Shown: positions 1 through 10,932, counted from the first letter of the stretch. The stretch: DNA of 64,000 nucleotides from Fistularia commersonii (GCA_037954325.1 JBBMNZ010000003.1:12692965-12756964); one strand, 5' to 3'. The notes: generated from the sequence alone by a model not told the origin. Made by a program: numbers and translations.

Positions 1-1084
1 CATTGTGTTTTTGTAGACCTAGAAAAGGCATATGACAGGGTGTCAAGAGAAAAGCTCTGGTATTGTATGAGGAAATATGGAGTGGCAGAGAAGTATGTTA
101 AACTGGTGCAGGACATGTATGCTAGCTGTGAGACATTGGTACGGTGTTCTGTAGGGGTAACAGAGAAGTTCAAGGTGGAGGTGGGACTCCATCAGGGATC
201 AGCTCTGAGCCCCTACTTGTTTGCAATGGTGATGGACAGGCTGACACATGAGGTTAGACAGGAATCCCCACGGACCATGATCTTTGCAGATGACATTGTG
301 ATCTGTAGTGAGAGCAGACAACAGGTAGAGGAAAATCTAGAGAGGTGAAGGTATACTCTGGAAAGGATAGGAATGAAAGTTAGTCTCAGCAAGACAGAAC
401 ATATATGTGTGAATGAGAGGAACTTGGGTGGAACGGTGAGGCAACAGGGAGTGGAGATCAAGAAGCTGGAGAATTTCAGGTAATTGGGGTCAACAGTCCA
501 GAGCAATGGAGAGTGTGGAAAAGAGGTGAAGAGACGGCTCCAAGCAGGTTGGAATGGGTGGAGAAAAGTGTCAGGGGTACAATGGGATAGAAGACTATCA
601 GTCAGAATGAAAGGAAAGGTGTACAAGACAGTGGTGAGACTAGCGATGCTGTATGGTCTAGAAATAGTTTAGAAATTAACTAGCACAATGCCGAAAAGAC
701 AGGAGGCAGAGCTGGTGGTTGCAAAGATGAAGATGTTGAGGTTCTCTTTGGGAGTGACCAGGATGGTTAGGATCAGGAATGAGTCTATCAGAGGAACAGC
801 ACGTGTTAGATGTTTTGGAGAGAAGGTCAGAGAAGCCAGACTGAGATGGTTCGGTTATGTACAGAGGAGGGATAGTGAATATATTGGTAGACAGATGCTG
901 GAATTGGAGCTGCCAGGCAAGAGGTCTCGAGGAAGACCAAAGAGAAGATTTATGGATGCAGTGAGAGAGGATATGAAGGTAGTTGGTGTGAGAGAGGAGG
1001 ATACAGAGAAGAGGGTTAGATGGAGAAAGGTGACTCGCTGTGGCGACCCCTGAAGGGAAAAGCCTAAAGAAGAAGTCGAAGAAG
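1..1084 (+). mobile_element. RTE-type LINE, 3' half (cut by window start)
   Basis: This is the 3' part of a non-LTR retrotransposon that begins before the window. It runs from inside the reverse transcriptase to a terminal motif of the form GGCGACCCCTGAAGGGAAAAGCC followed by AAGAAG repeats near 1042-1084. The same terminal motif closes the copies at 22.7, 32.3 and 58.4 kb, and appears reversed at 18.1, 19.9 and 41.1 kb. It is the most abundant family in the window. The single-ORF layout and triplet tail suit the RTE clade (Expander or RTE-X-like in fish); the clade name is from memory of the family and less certain than the LINE identification. Confidence 0.85.
40..1053 (+). pseudogene. Reverse transcriptase pseudogene of RTE-type LINE
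   Basis: One reading frame covers the palm and C-terminal part of a reverse transcriptase. The motif GLHQGSALSP lies at about 184-213 and the catalytic FADD box at 283-294. The C-terminal region carries the YLGSTVQSNG-like block (here starting with a stop), LRWFGYVQRR and the basic GRPKRRFMD block. The frame is broken by TGA near 346, TAA at 481 and TAG near 670, all in the same frame, so the decay is by point mutation rather than frameshift. The product would copy the LINE RNA at a nicked target site; this copy cannot do so. Confidence 0.85.
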
Positions 1085-1352
1085 TCTCAAGTATTTGGAG
1101 ACTCAAACTGCCTCATTAGAAACCAGACTAGGTGTAACAAATGACTAAAACATGGAAGTGCAGTCCAATAACTGAAGTCTAGTATCATTGAAGTTAATTA
1201 CTTAGTGTTAGTCGTCTTTCGCTGAAATATAGTAAAACTAATTTTCTCTCATAGTCATGGTTCTATGGGATCATTGCCAATGAGTCAATAAGTACAGTAC
1301 AGTCAAAAAGTGCAGCATTACTTGTCTCAAAAAAATCCTCAGCTCTGGAATT

Positions 1353-1353
<1 letters not shown>

Positions 1354-1420
<67 letters not shown>
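1354..1420. repeat. (CT)n microsatellite
   Basis: About 33 uninterrupted CT units. The open frames across it on both strands (Ser-Leu or Arg-Glu runs) are artefacts of the repeat. Confidence 0.98.
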
Positions 1421-1422
<2 letters not shown>

Positions 1423-1940
1423 CCGGTGCAACTTGCTAAATATCTGCCCACCATGTCAATGGGTTTCACCTTAATCATATACATTTATACAGATATAAAA
1501 ACAGGAAGGATTAAGCTTGAGGAACACAGGAAAAGCATGAACCCTCAAATACTCTACAGGTACAGTAGCGCACATGGGCTGAACAGACAAGGCTGTCATA
1601 TGTCTGGGAAAGTAAAAAAGAACACAGGACATAATTAACAAAATTTTAAAATGGATGGCATTTAACATCATGAAATCATGAAATTTTGAGGTCAATTATG
1701 TATTTTTCCTTTTATTGGTCCAAAGGGTAAAAAAGGTGACAGCAGAGATAAACTTGGGTGTCTCTGGTGTTAAACAAGAAACAGGAAAACGATCCAGGGG
1801 GAATATGGCTTGGTGGGAGGCATAAGACTGAACGAGAGGCAAGATAGCATCCAGCACAAAGCAGACACGTTGAATCTGGAAGCGTGACAAAAATGTGTCG
1901 AGCCTAATGATGTCAACTAGTGTTTCCACTGCCCTCTCTG

Positions 1941-1943
<3 letters not shown>
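1421..1943. other. No feature recognised
   Basis: Mixed-composition sequence between two microsatellites. I see no coding signal, tail motif or terminal repeat. Confidence 0.5.

Positions 1944-2035
<92 letters not shown>
1944..2035. repeat. (GT)n microsatellite, 46 units
   Basis: An uninterrupted 92-bp TG/GT run. Alternating purine-pyrimidine runs of this length can adopt Z-DNA (established knowledge); no function is shown here. Confidence 0.98.
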
Positions 2036-2036
<1 letters not shown>

Positions 2037-3175
2037 CGGTATGGAGCTCATTGATTCTTGGTTTCTGTATTTCTTCTGAAATGTCTGACAATGTGGTTGA
2101 CTGGGAGAGGTCGTAGTGATGAAATGTCACTTTCTGTGCCCACACGTACACATTTAGAAAAACAACAACAACAGGAAAAGCTCAACAGCTGCTAGGCTGT
2201 GATGTTTCAGAGTCCAAGATTCTGCCTGTATCTTTAAGACTAACTAGGTTTTAAGGAGTGTAAGTTGGCGTGGAAGCTCTGGAAAAGGTCATGCAGAGTT
2301 CAGACCCTGCCGGGAGATGAGTGATGGCCAAGGAGATGGGGCTGGGTTGCCAGGCCTTGTTCTTTTCTGTGCTGCCTGTTGGGCTGCGCCAAAGTAGACT
2401 GAAGGTTGATGGATTGGCAGCCAGTGAAAGGAAATATAACCCCTTCTGCTCAGACACATACACACACACATACACACACGGTTTATGTTAAACGGTTCAC
2501 ACAGGTACTATGACAAACAGTATTGACAGCAATAAGTACATTTTGCCTGCTTTTATAATCATTTAAAACTCTCACTCACTGAAATTGCTTTTAGTTTCAT
2601 ATCACACCAGGCACCAGGGCATGTATTTTCCCATTGTAATTTAGTGAATTCTTATACCAAATTAGTTGTTTTGAAAGCATCCTCAACTTCTTATGTGTGG
2701 CAATGTTTGACTATAACATACAATTTACAACATCGCTCACTGACTGACTGCAGGCCTTTTGGTTGCATTCTGAAATAGATATAATTAATTTGTACAACCA
2801 CTGTCATTCACACATTGTGTATCTGGAAATGTGTCAGTGCTCAATCTACCTACAACCTAAACAAAAGCTGTTTCTATTTTACAATTTCTCTGTCATTAAT
2901 TACACATTGCCGATGTTTGAGTGGCTTCATTTTGACATTTAACTGTATTTAACCTATCATTTCACACACTGCCTTCCCTTATAGTAATACTAATAGCTGG
3001 GTGTGTCTCACTTAGATGCAAATAAAATGATAAGGAATAAAGATTACTTATAAAATAATTTGAAAATTTATTGCAACTCAGACAAGTCAAAAGTACACTT
3101 GCGAGATTGAACACACAGGGACTAAGGAACTGTCAATCTTCTGACAAGCAATAACAACATGTTAGGAATTTCTGA
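2036..3175. other. Unassigned AT-rich sequence
   Basis: No readable coding remnant, terminal repeat or LINE tail was found. A short interrupted CA run sits near 2455-2480. It may be unique host intergenic or intronic DNA. Confidence 0.5.
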
Positions 3176-3322
3176 GATCTTGATTACTATATATATGCAT
3201 ATGTATATATTCAGCTCTCTAATATATGTATTGTTATATTTATATAAACATACATACATGTATACATATGTGTATGTGTATATATATACATGTATATGCA
3301 TATATGTGTGTATATATGTATT

Positions 3323-3356
<34 letters not shown>

Positions 3357-3412
3357 GATATACACATACATATATATACACATATACAGTACACACATAT
3401 ATATATATCACT
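3176..3412. repeat. Cryptic TA/TG/CA simple-sequence region
   Basis: Interleaved TATA, TATG and CACA runs with a purer (CA)n block at about 3329-3356. The open frames here encode only Tyr/Thr/His/Ile-rich strings typical of such repeats. Confidence 0.9.
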
Positions 3413-3424
3413 CAGTAACACTCA

Positions 3425-4300
3425 GTCAGCGCAAGGGCAAGGAAAGGCGGGACCAGGTCCAATTCGGGTATGGGCTGGTGTTGAAGAGCAGCGTGTGAGC
3501 CAGTGGGTCGGTCTAAGGCAGCAAGGTGCATGACTAGATGGGAGGAAGCCATGGACAGGAAGATCTCGTGGACGGAGTTGTGGAGGGCTGAACCACTCCG
3601 CATAAAATTCCTCATCCAGTCGGTCTATGATGTCTTGCCAAGCCCGTCAAACCTTTTTCTTTGGGGCAAGAATGAAACGCCATCATGCAAATTGTGCCAG
3701 GGAAGGGGAACTCTGGAGCACCTCCTTAGCAGCTGTCTGAAAGCACTTGGAGAAGGTCGTTATCGTTGGCGCCATGACCAGGTGCTTAAGGCAATTGCTG
3801 AGTCCATCCACTCTGCCATTGACCACAGCAAGCGCTTCCAGCCACAGAGGCAGGGCGTGACAGTCATCAGAGCCGGGGAACAACCTCCTCCTCAACCAAA
3901 GACCCAAACAGGACTTCTGGGAACTGCAAAGGACTGGCAGCTAAGGGTGGACCTCTGCAAACAGCTGAGGTTCCCTGGGAACATCATAGAAACCCGCATG
4001 GTGGCATGCACAATGCTTGCCCATTGAGGTCGGGGGAAGGGGCTTTGCAGGGAGGTCTCTCTGCAGGGCCTACAGTCTCCTGGGCATCACAGGGGCACGC
4101 AAAAGGAGAGTCATCTGTTCAGCATCAGAGGCCGTTGAGAAGGCATCCAGATGGCTCTGGATTCAAAGTGTGGAAAGTGTGGATGAGCGCTTCTTGGACA
4201 CAGGTCGGGAACTGATCACTCTCGGCCGGGTCGCCTGGGTAAAGGGGTCTGAAATTGAGAGACCTGAAACCCCCCGTGACCTCAGGTACTATCACTGATG
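3425..4300 (+). pseudogene. C-terminal remnant of RLE-type LINE polyprotein
   Basis: The frame 3503-4027 reads through a block typical of the C-terminal part of fish LINE proteins that carry a restriction-like endonuclease (R2/R4/Hero/NeSL group; exact clade unresolved). It contains YDVLPSPSNL, then a zinc-binding pattern CKLCQGRGTLEHLLSSC (CX2C...H...C), then YRWRHDQVLKAIA and an AKDWQLRVDL block. After LRFPGN the frame jumps at about 4000-4017 to CPIEVGGRGFAGRSLC-like sequence in another frame, so the stretch that normally holds the endonuclease core seems deleted. The 3' end has GATGATGTGTCC at about 4296-4307, followed by a CA microsatellite. Family assignment is from remembered similarity, not a search. 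Confidence 0.65.
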
Positions 4301-4342
4301 ATGTGTCCAAGAATCTGTATCACAAGATGTATCTCATAATCG

Positions 4343-4345
4343 TAC

Positions 4346-4402
<57 letters not shown>
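4343..4402. repeat. (AC)n microsatellite
   Basis: About 29 AC units lying exactly between the RLE-type LINE remnant and a reversed RTE LINE copy. Confidence 0.97.
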
Positions 4403-4404
<2 letters not shown>

Positions 4405-4405
<1 letters not shown>

Positions 4406-5583
4406 TTTCTGCAATTCTGCACATCCCCCTTGTTCTTAAAAATTGGCACCATCACACTTCGTCTCCATTCTTCAGGCATCTTCTCACTCTCTAAGATCCT
4501 CTTGAATAATAGAGTATATACACACATATGTATATATGTAGGATGACCAGAGTCATCCTACAAACCAGCACACTAAGCTGTCTGTCTACACTCTAACCTA
4601 CAACTTCTTTGCAATCACTGATCACTTTCATGTTAGCTCGTCTATACAAGATGTAGACTACCTGCGTACTCCTACCTCTGCTCTTATAAGTTACCCTATG
4701 TTCCTCTCTTTTCTGGAAAAGAAACGTGTTCACTACACCCATTTTTACATCTTTTTTGAAAATGTACCACCATCTGTCCCACTGTGTTCCTATTCTGTAC
4801 ACCAAATCTGCCCATCACTTCTTCATCGATTATCTGCACCAATTACCACTCTCATCTCTGCATCACTCTGCATCACTTCATCTAATTCATTCCAGAACTT
4901 TTCCTTCTCCTCAAATTCACATCCCACCTGCAGGGCAAGGCCATTAACAACATTCAGCATCACACCTTCAATTTCCAAATTGAGACTCATAGGTCTATCT
5001 GACATTCTTTTCACCTCTAGAACATTCCTAACAAACTCTTCCTTCAAGATAACTCCTTCTCCATTTCTCTTCTGTTAGTTACATGATAGTACAACTTAAA
5101 GCCTGCTACTAAGCCTCTAGCCTTACTACCTTTCCACCTGGTCTCCTGGACACACAGTATATCCACCCTCCTTCTCTGCATCATGTCGACCAGCTCTCGA
5201 CCTTTCCCTGTCATATTCCCAATATTCAAAGTCCTTACTCTCAGTCCCAGACTCTTGCCTTTCCTCTTCTCTATCTGCTTCTGAACACGCCTTCCTCCTC
5301 TCCATCTTTGATCTACATTAGCCCAGTTTCCATTGGTTCCCTGTAGGTCATCAAGTACCAATAGCAGTTGTTGTCAACCCGGGCCTCAACCAATCAGATT
5401 TGATCTTGTTTTTATGATTGATTTGCATGTTTGGTTTTGGCAAAAGTTTTATGCCAGAATGTGCTTCTTGACACAACCCTTTGTATTTATCTGGCCTCGG
5501 ACCGGCTCAGGGAGATACTGGCCTGTGCCCCTGCCGAGCCTGGCTTGGGGAGACACTAGCCAGTGCCACCCTGAAGTTGCATT
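4405..5583 (-). mobile_element. RTE-type LINE, internally deleted copy
   Basis: Read on the minus strand, 5583-5362 is the 5' leader, with the GGCACTGG...GTGTCTCCC-type start also seen at 21.7 and 55.7 kb. 5361-4823 holds the endonuclease region, including RTLNIGNMTGKGRELVDMM and VQETRWKGSK, the first two catalytic motifs of an APE-type endonuclease. 4512-4405 holds the fingers of the reverse transcriptase (EKMPEEWRRSVMVPIFKNKG). Sequence between these parts and everything 3' of the fingers is lost. It is non-functional; the endonuclease frame is split into pieces. Confidence 0.85.
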
Positions 5584-5612
5584 ACACACACACACACAAA
5601 CACACACACACC
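5584..5612. repeat. (AC)n microsatellite
   Basis: A short interrupted AC run abutting the 5' end of the reversed RTE copy. Confidence 0.95.
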
Positions 5613-6135
5613 TGTAAAAAACAGAATTGTTTTTGGATGACAAGCAAACATAAAATGACTTTCTGAGTCTAATGGAAGATAATTGCTTTTGTCACCTGGA
5701 CAAATTCAGACAATCTATCTCTGGCATGATGATTGGTTGAATCAGGCTGTTATGTGAGTGCGGAGTATGTGTGTGTGGTTGTGCATGAATACCTCTGCAT
5801 GGATGAGGGGAAAGAAGGGCGCGTATGTGGAGTGATGGGGGTGTGGGAGAGAGGGTGGTTTGTGGCAAGGGAGAGATTATGCCCATCTGTGGCGGATGCC
5901 AGGTGTACAATCCTCCTCCTACTGTTCCCTCACCTGCTCCTTCCCGCTGAACCCGTCAGTCTCAACACACACACACACACACCATCAGCCCCAGCCAGAT
6001 TGCAAGAAAAGCAACGGCCATTGTCACTCAGTGTTCTCAGGGGCCAGCGTTTGTGACCCTCCACATGGTATTGTGCCGCTTCATAACTGCACTTTTTTGT
6101 TATACATACTGTATATAATAGAATATACACGAACA
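5613..6135. other. No feature recognised
   Basis: Mixed sequence with a short (AC)n run at about 5964-5985. No coding remnant or terminal repeat was seen. Confidence 0.5.
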
Positions 6136-7265
6136 TCACAAATGCAGGGTCTCAGGGATGTGGACTCAGCCCCATCCTTTTCACCCTGTTCACACAAGAC
6201 TGACATTTCCCACAAGAACATCATGCTGAAGTTTGCAGACGACATCACAGTCGTAGGATGCATCACTGGTGGACACAAAGCTGCCGACAATATGGAGGTC
6301 ATATTGTCAGAAAAACAACTTCACCCTCGACACGTGCAAAATAAATGAGATGACAGTGGACACGAAGAATGGGGTGAGAACTCATCAGTCACTGTTCATC
6401 TGAGGTCTAGAGGGTTAGCAGTTTCAAACACCTAGGCCAGGAGTCAGCAAGCTTTACCACTCAAGGAGACATTTGAAGCCATTTCCCCACAGTAAAGAAA
6501 CACTTGGAACCACACAACCCATTTGAAATTTAAAATTGATTAACACGGCGTAGAACATTTTTCTTTGCCTTTATGCTATATATAAATGAAATGAGTTGCA
6601 TTTTTTTAAATCAATGAACAATTGCAGAGAAAACAAAATTACATTTCTGCATGCAACATTATATTTTGAAAAAAAGATTGGGTTGAGGGTTACTTTTAAG
6701 CAAAATACTCAATGTCTATTTGAGCCCTTCTTGTATTCATGAAAAAAAGCTCAAATTATCCACTAGCATCAAACCAAAAATGCTATCCTCTCTTTGTGCT
6801 GTCATGTCTCTATGTTAGTAGCATGTGCAGTTGCTAATTAAGAGCAACAAAATATTAACATATTTAGATTCCCATAATCTTCAAATTTAAAATTACATTT
6901 TAAAAATGAACAAACAAAAAAGAAATACATTTTAATTAAATATTTTTTTCAAAAGTCAGAGGGATCAGCATCAGAGGGATTACAGAGCTGCTGGTTGCCA
7001 ACCCCTGACTCAGATGTTCATATCAGTAAGGACCTTACCTGGTCCCTTGACCGCAAACACCTCCAGTTGTTGGGATCTGTGGTTACGTGTCTGTGTGCAG
7101 CTCGTTTCACCTCAGTCCGTCATCGGTGAGCCTGATTCAGCAGCAGCCCTGCAGGAGAATGGATTACAGGCGGGTTGCAGTGCATACCTGCAGACCATCA
7201 GGTCTCGTCAGGCTGAGCGTAAGAGGAGCTGCTGGCCCTTTGGTGATAGAGCATTAAAGTACAGT
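6136..7265 (+). pseudogene. LINE reverse transcriptase fragment, split by a hAT-like insertion
   Basis: 6136-6437 encodes pieces of a LINE reverse transcriptase palm. A PILF-like motif precedes the second catalytic box LKFADDITVVG (about 6227-6259), with sequence resembling NLSLNVSKTKEM-type blocks frame-shifted after it. The expected continuation (a DLTWS-like block) resumes at about 7008-7060, after a 570-bp insertion. The remaining sequence to about 7265 is too decayed to read. The box style resembles the jockey, L2 or Rex1 group of vertebrate LINEs; the clade is a guess. Confidence 0.6.
6438..7007. mobile_element. Non-autonomous hAT-like element
   Basis: The left end starts CAGGAGTCAGCAAGC and the right end, read in reverse, starts CAGGGGTTGGCAACC. 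Imperfect inverted termini of the CAGGGGT(C/T)GGCAACC type are characteristic of vertebrate hAT elements. The 8-bp flanks (6430-6437 and 7008-7015) agree at only half of their positions, so the target duplication is decayed or the ends are off by a base or two. The AT-rich interior has no transposase. Confidence 0.6.
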
Positions 7266-7336
7266 GGCTAATGCCACATGGACCTATTTTCCAGGATTCC
7301 AGTTGTAGATTGTTGCAGTTAGTGCAACAACATAAT

Positions 7337-7571
7337 TGTCACAGTAAGATCCATTATCTCCTTTTTGTTCCTTGTTTCAAAATGCTATGTCTCGCCTCTC
7401 CTTGCAAGTTCCTTGTTCCAGAATTCTATGTCTTGCCTCTCACAAGTTCTTGAGACTCCTGTTGCTCCAGAAATGACCTGGACCCAGCACAGCCCTCCAG
7501 TCATCTCCTTGGTAAATTAACCCCTCTAATGCCTTACCTCCTCAAAGGCACACCCTCTGAAAATTATGACA
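7337..7571 (+). mobile_element. LTR of decayed gypsy element
   Basis: A 235-bp block starting TGTCA and ending TGACA, inverted ends typical of an LTR. Its reverse complement matches 47080-47320 over most of its length, including the shared AACGACCTGG/AATGACCTGG and CACAGCCCTCCA segments and a TAAATTAACCCC or AATAAACCC poly(A)-signal region. It directly abuts the decayed gypsy coding remnant that follows, so it is read as the 5' LTR. Confidence 0.7.
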
Positions 7572-9440
7572 GACTACTCTGGCTGTTCTGACCCAATGGC
7601 CACTTGTCCTTGGACTCCACTCTGACAAAGCCCTTAAATGGGCCGAGGTTTGACTGGCTCCAGTGCTACGATCCACACATTAACTGACCAATATCTAGTC
7701 CTGGTCCTTGAACTGCCTTTCTCGCTGCCTAGAGTACCATCTATCTAATCAGTCTCCTGCTAGCCCAGAAGGTGCTGCCCTAGTTGATTTGTCCCTCAGC
7801 CCTGAAGAATATCATGAGTTTAGCCCAGTCTTTAGCAAACACAAGGCCCTTTCTCTACCACCTCACCATTCCTATGATTGCACAATCAATCTTCTCCCTG
7901 AGGCACTACTACCCTCCCGTTGACTCCATTTCCCATCTGGAAAGGGAGGCCATGTAGGAAATACATCCATGAGTCACATTTTACAGGTATCATTCGCTAT
8001 TCATTATCTCCGCTGGGGGCAGGGTGTTTTTTTTTTTAAATATCAGCAAGAAAGACGGCTCACTCCGACCTTGCCTCGATTTACAGAGGACCAAACCAAA
8101 TCACCATAAAGAATAATTCATCTTTTATTGATCCCTGTGGGGAAATTGGTTCTCTGCAATTAACCCATGAGCAGTAGACATGCTGTGCACCAAGGGAGCA
8201 GTTAGGGGTTCAGTGTCTTGCTCAACAGCACTTTGCCACACTAGGAGCCAGGAACTGAACCAGGAATGTCCAGTTCCAAAGACAATTGTGCAACACCCTG
8301 CGCCATCCTCTCTCCTTTTTTCAGCCTTCAAACCTGCTCAAGGAGCCACCGTTTTTCCATGCTCGACCTCCAACGCCTACCATCATCGGCTCTGCCAGAG
8401 AAATGAATGGAAGACAGCCTTCAAGATCCCCATTGGCAATTTCGCATATCCAGTCATGCCCTGCAGACTTTGCAATGCCCCGGTCATATTTCAAGCCCTG
8501 AGGCAATGTACTGACTTTTTTAACATTTTTATTGGTTCACCTGAATAACCCTTTACTCCAAAACCCTAGCTGACCACTAGAAACCTGTCCACCTGGTCCT
8601 CAAGTGACTCTTAGAGAATAGTTTCGCTTTCAACGCTGAGAAATAAGATCACCACCTGTCTTCCTTTCTCAGTTAAATCCTAGAAGGCGGACAGCTTCAC
8701 ACAGATACACAGATCCTGAGAAAATGATAGCAGTCCTGGATTGGCCAGTCCCTCAAACCACTCCAGAGGTTCTAGGTCTTTGCCAACTTCTGCCTGTGAT
8801 TCATTCAAATAAGTGACCGCTTCCCCACTGACTGCTCTTATGGTCTCCTTAAGGTAACTCAGCCTTCCTGGACCTGAGCAGGGTTTCCCAAGCACCCGTC
8901 CTCATCCAGCCTGTGCTCCACAGCAACTTGTTCTTTGACACATCTGAAACTGGGGTTGGTGCAGTCCTCACAACGCATGGACTCTGGAAAACTTCACCCT
9001 TGTGCCTTTCTCCTGCAGGTTGTCCCCTGCCGAAAGAAATTGTGACTTAGTGAACTGGGAACTCCTCGCCATCAAACTTGCGGCATTGGTCAGGGGGTGC
9101 AGAGCATTCTGTGCTTGTCTGGACAGATCAGAACCTATCATACCTACAGTCAGCCAAATGTCTCAACTCTCGTCAATCCCGTTTGTCTATTTCCTGCTTA
9201 ATAGTCATATTGGGTGCCCAAAATGAAGCTAGATGCTCGTTTCTGCCAGTTCTTTGCAAAAGATTCAGACAAGACACCATCTCCCAGCCTGCCACCTAAT
9301 TGCAGCATTGGGGCTCATTCCTGGGATATTGAAAGCATAATCAACCAAGCTCTCCTGACTGAATCAGACCCCAGCACCGGTCCACCAGGCAGGAAATACA
9401 TCCCCATCTCAGCCCAATCTCATTCACTCTGCTCACTATG
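7572..9440 (+). pseudogene. Decayed Ty3/gypsy pol (protease end to RNase H and linker)
   Basis: Shifted and stop-ridden frames still follow the order of a gypsy pol. Protease-to-RT linker: EYHEFSPVFSKHKALSLPPH (about 7807-7866). RT fingers: YIHESHFTGIIRYS-like sequence near 7950-8000 and YRGPNQITIK just before a SINE at about 8110. RT palm after the SINE: KPAQGATVF, EWKTAFKIPIGNFAYPVMPCRLCNAP (8412-8480). RNase H: ETGVGAVL near 8945 and RRLSPAERN...ELLAIKLA (about 9015-9082). The region before integrase follows to about 9440. The YxDD box and gag are lost. No part can be expressed as a working enzyme. Confidence 0.8.
8112..8312 (-). mobile_element. tRNA-derived SINE, inserted in the gypsy RT
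   Basis: On the minus strand it starts near GGATGGCGCAGGGTGTTGCA, an RNA polymerase III A-box-like region, and contains the core TGTTGAGCAAGACACTGAACC. It ends in an AATTTCCCC...GGGATCAATAAAAG tail. The same SINE occurs at 32633-32850 and 51098-51262. It interrupts the gypsy RT between the YRGPNQITIK block and the AFKPAQGATVF block, so it inserted after the gypsy element. Confidence 0.8.
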
Positions 9441-9552
9441 AGAAATCAACTGCCAATCCTGGTATCAGCCGACCTGTTGCCCTCAAACCACTGCTTCTGG
9501 TGGGTGGCCATCCACAATGCTGTTAGGTCACCTCTTCTACCCTCAGCCCGTT

Positions 9553-9835
9553 TTCCTTATTTATCAGCTCTTTAAGTTATGGAAGATAGAAATCTTGCAT
9601 TCGCCATTTAATTTTCCTCTGTATCCTTAATCACCTGAACATGCTGTACAGCCCTTCCGTCTTTCCTGGTGACGCCAAACTTGAATAGAAGCCTAGGGCT
9701 TTTCTACCTCTACATGTACTCCTGTGCTCTTCAGTCCTTTCAGTGTCCTACCTATTTCTCTGTAATGACTCTTGCACTCCCTCATTCCATCTTCAAGTAT
9801 CCTTGTATACTACTTCAGCACATCAGTACTCAGTT
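9553..9835 (-). mobile_element. RTE-type LINE fragment
   Basis: This strand-reversed fragment parallels the linker between endonuclease and reverse transcriptase in the copies at 18.5 kb and 41.8-42.2 kb. Shared blocks include the TCCTTAATCACCTG...TGTAC(A/C) segment and the ACTCCTGTGCTC...CTCATTCCATC segment. It is heavily diverged and has no usable frame. Confidence 0.7.
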
Positions 9836-9875
9836 TTCTTTGGCTTCTGTTTAACTGAATAGAGGATTGTGGAAT

Positions 9876-10059
9876 TGTGGTGTTTTAACAATGAAATAAT
9901 GGTGGAGGCGTAGAGGAGTTCGGTTCTTTAATATGAAACACCAACAAAATACAACTGGAACTTGAACATCTGGGATCATCTATATAAACCCGGCTTAACC
10001 ACACGCCCTGACCGTTAGTTCCGTGGGGTGAGAGACCACGCCCCTTTGTGTCCCACACA
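9876..10059 (-). repeat. 3' LTR of compact gypsy element
   Basis: A 184-bp LTR starting TGTGG and ending CCACACA on the plus strand. It matches the copy at 10933-11116 with the same length and a few substitutions. A G-rich tract on the coding strand (opposite 10060-10072) adjoins it and suits a polypurine tract, which marks this as the 3' LTR of a minus-strand element. Confidence 0.88.
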
Positions 10060-10264
10060 GTCCCCCCCGAACACCCAGAAGGGACTCGGGAAACACAACC
10101 ATGTCTAAAACAAAACATTTGGTGCCTGCCTCAAGCACCCGGAACGGCCCATCATATGGGGATTGCAGTGGCGAGCGGTGAGCGTCATGCCTAATGAACA
10201 TGAAACGAGCCGACATGTTCATTAGGCATGATGAACATGTCCCAGGGCGCACTTGAGGGCACAC
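10060..10264 (-). pseudogene. Integrase C-terminal remnant (gypsy)
   Basis: The minus-strand frame 10264-9995 contains MFIRHDAHRSPLQSPYDGPF and RVLEAGTKCFVLD. This is the pattern of the C-terminal GPY/F-like module that follows the catalytic core of gypsy integrases. The core itself is deleted, and the frame runs on into the 3' LTR. Confidence 0.75.
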
Positions 10265-10273
10265 TTAGCCCCG

Positions 10274-10750
10274 TCAAAAGCCTGAACCCCTTTCCGGAGT
10301 CCAGTCAACCTTGTCTTTTTCACATTGGGAACGCAAAGCTTCATACACCGGCCGAAGGAGGTGAGCAGGATGAGGGAGGAAACGGTTGTAAAAATTGACC
10401 ATGCCCAAGAACTCCTGCAGCGCTTTGACTGATGCCGGACGCGGGAAATCAGTCACCCCCTGCACCTTCAATGGCAACAGAACTGCTCCCTGCGGTGATA
10501 TGCGGTGCCCTAAGAAATCAATCGACGAAAGACCAAACTGACACTTAGCCGGGTTGATAATTAGGCCATGCTTGGCTAGGCGGCGGAAAACCTGAATTAG
10601 GTGCTCCAGGTGCACATTGGCCGACAGGCTGGCCACCAGAATGTCGTCAAGGTAAACGAAAAAAAACGGGAGATCACGCAGCATTGAGTCAGAGGAACTG
10701 CCGTGGAGGAACTCCGACAGGAACTGCGACAACCAAAAAATACCTTGCAT
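10274..10750 (-). pseudogene. Reverse transcriptase core remnant (gypsy)
   Basis: This 158-residue frame contains the catalytic YLDD box (10643-10654) in the context FVYLDDILVAS. It continues with HLEHLIQVFRRLAKHGL, CQFGLSSIDFLGHRIS and FLGMVNFYNRFLP, the usual order of palm, thumb and RNase H connection in Ty3/gypsy. The first part of RT and all of RNase H beyond VDWTPE are missing. The N-terminal residues come from the gag junction and not from RT. Confidence 0.85.
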
Positions 10751-10901
10751 CCTCTGACAAAACTCCCCGGAGTTGGAAAATCACCACCGCGTGTTGGAAC
10801 CAAGCGGCCGGGACGCTCTGCCAAAACTCCAGCAGCCGGACAGCCGTGACGGTCGGGTCTGTATGGGGCACCGTAGATGAATCGCAAACTTCACCTGACA
10901 T
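10689..10901 (-). pseudogene. Gag N-terminal remnant fused to RT
   Basis: The frame reads DPTVTAVRLLEFWQ...PAAWFQHAVV...QLRGV, resembling the start of gypsy-type Gag, where an FW...DP..WF.Q.E..F pattern is usual. It runs into the RT core within about 60 bp, in a different frame, so a deletion removed the rest of gag, protease and the RT fingers. Assignment is by remembered family pattern. Confidence 0.6.
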
Positions 10902-10932
10902 TCCTCAGACATGCCCAGTTCAAGGTCACCGA

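Noticed and set aside
1263..2151. Open frames across the CT and GT arrays
   Set aside because: Dinucleotide repeats produce long open frames by chance. The flanks are not coding.
5044..5361. Minus-strand 105-residue frame as a host craniofacial-development-like protein
   Set aside because: It is the endonuclease start of the RTE LINE, which is often mis-annotated under host gene names.
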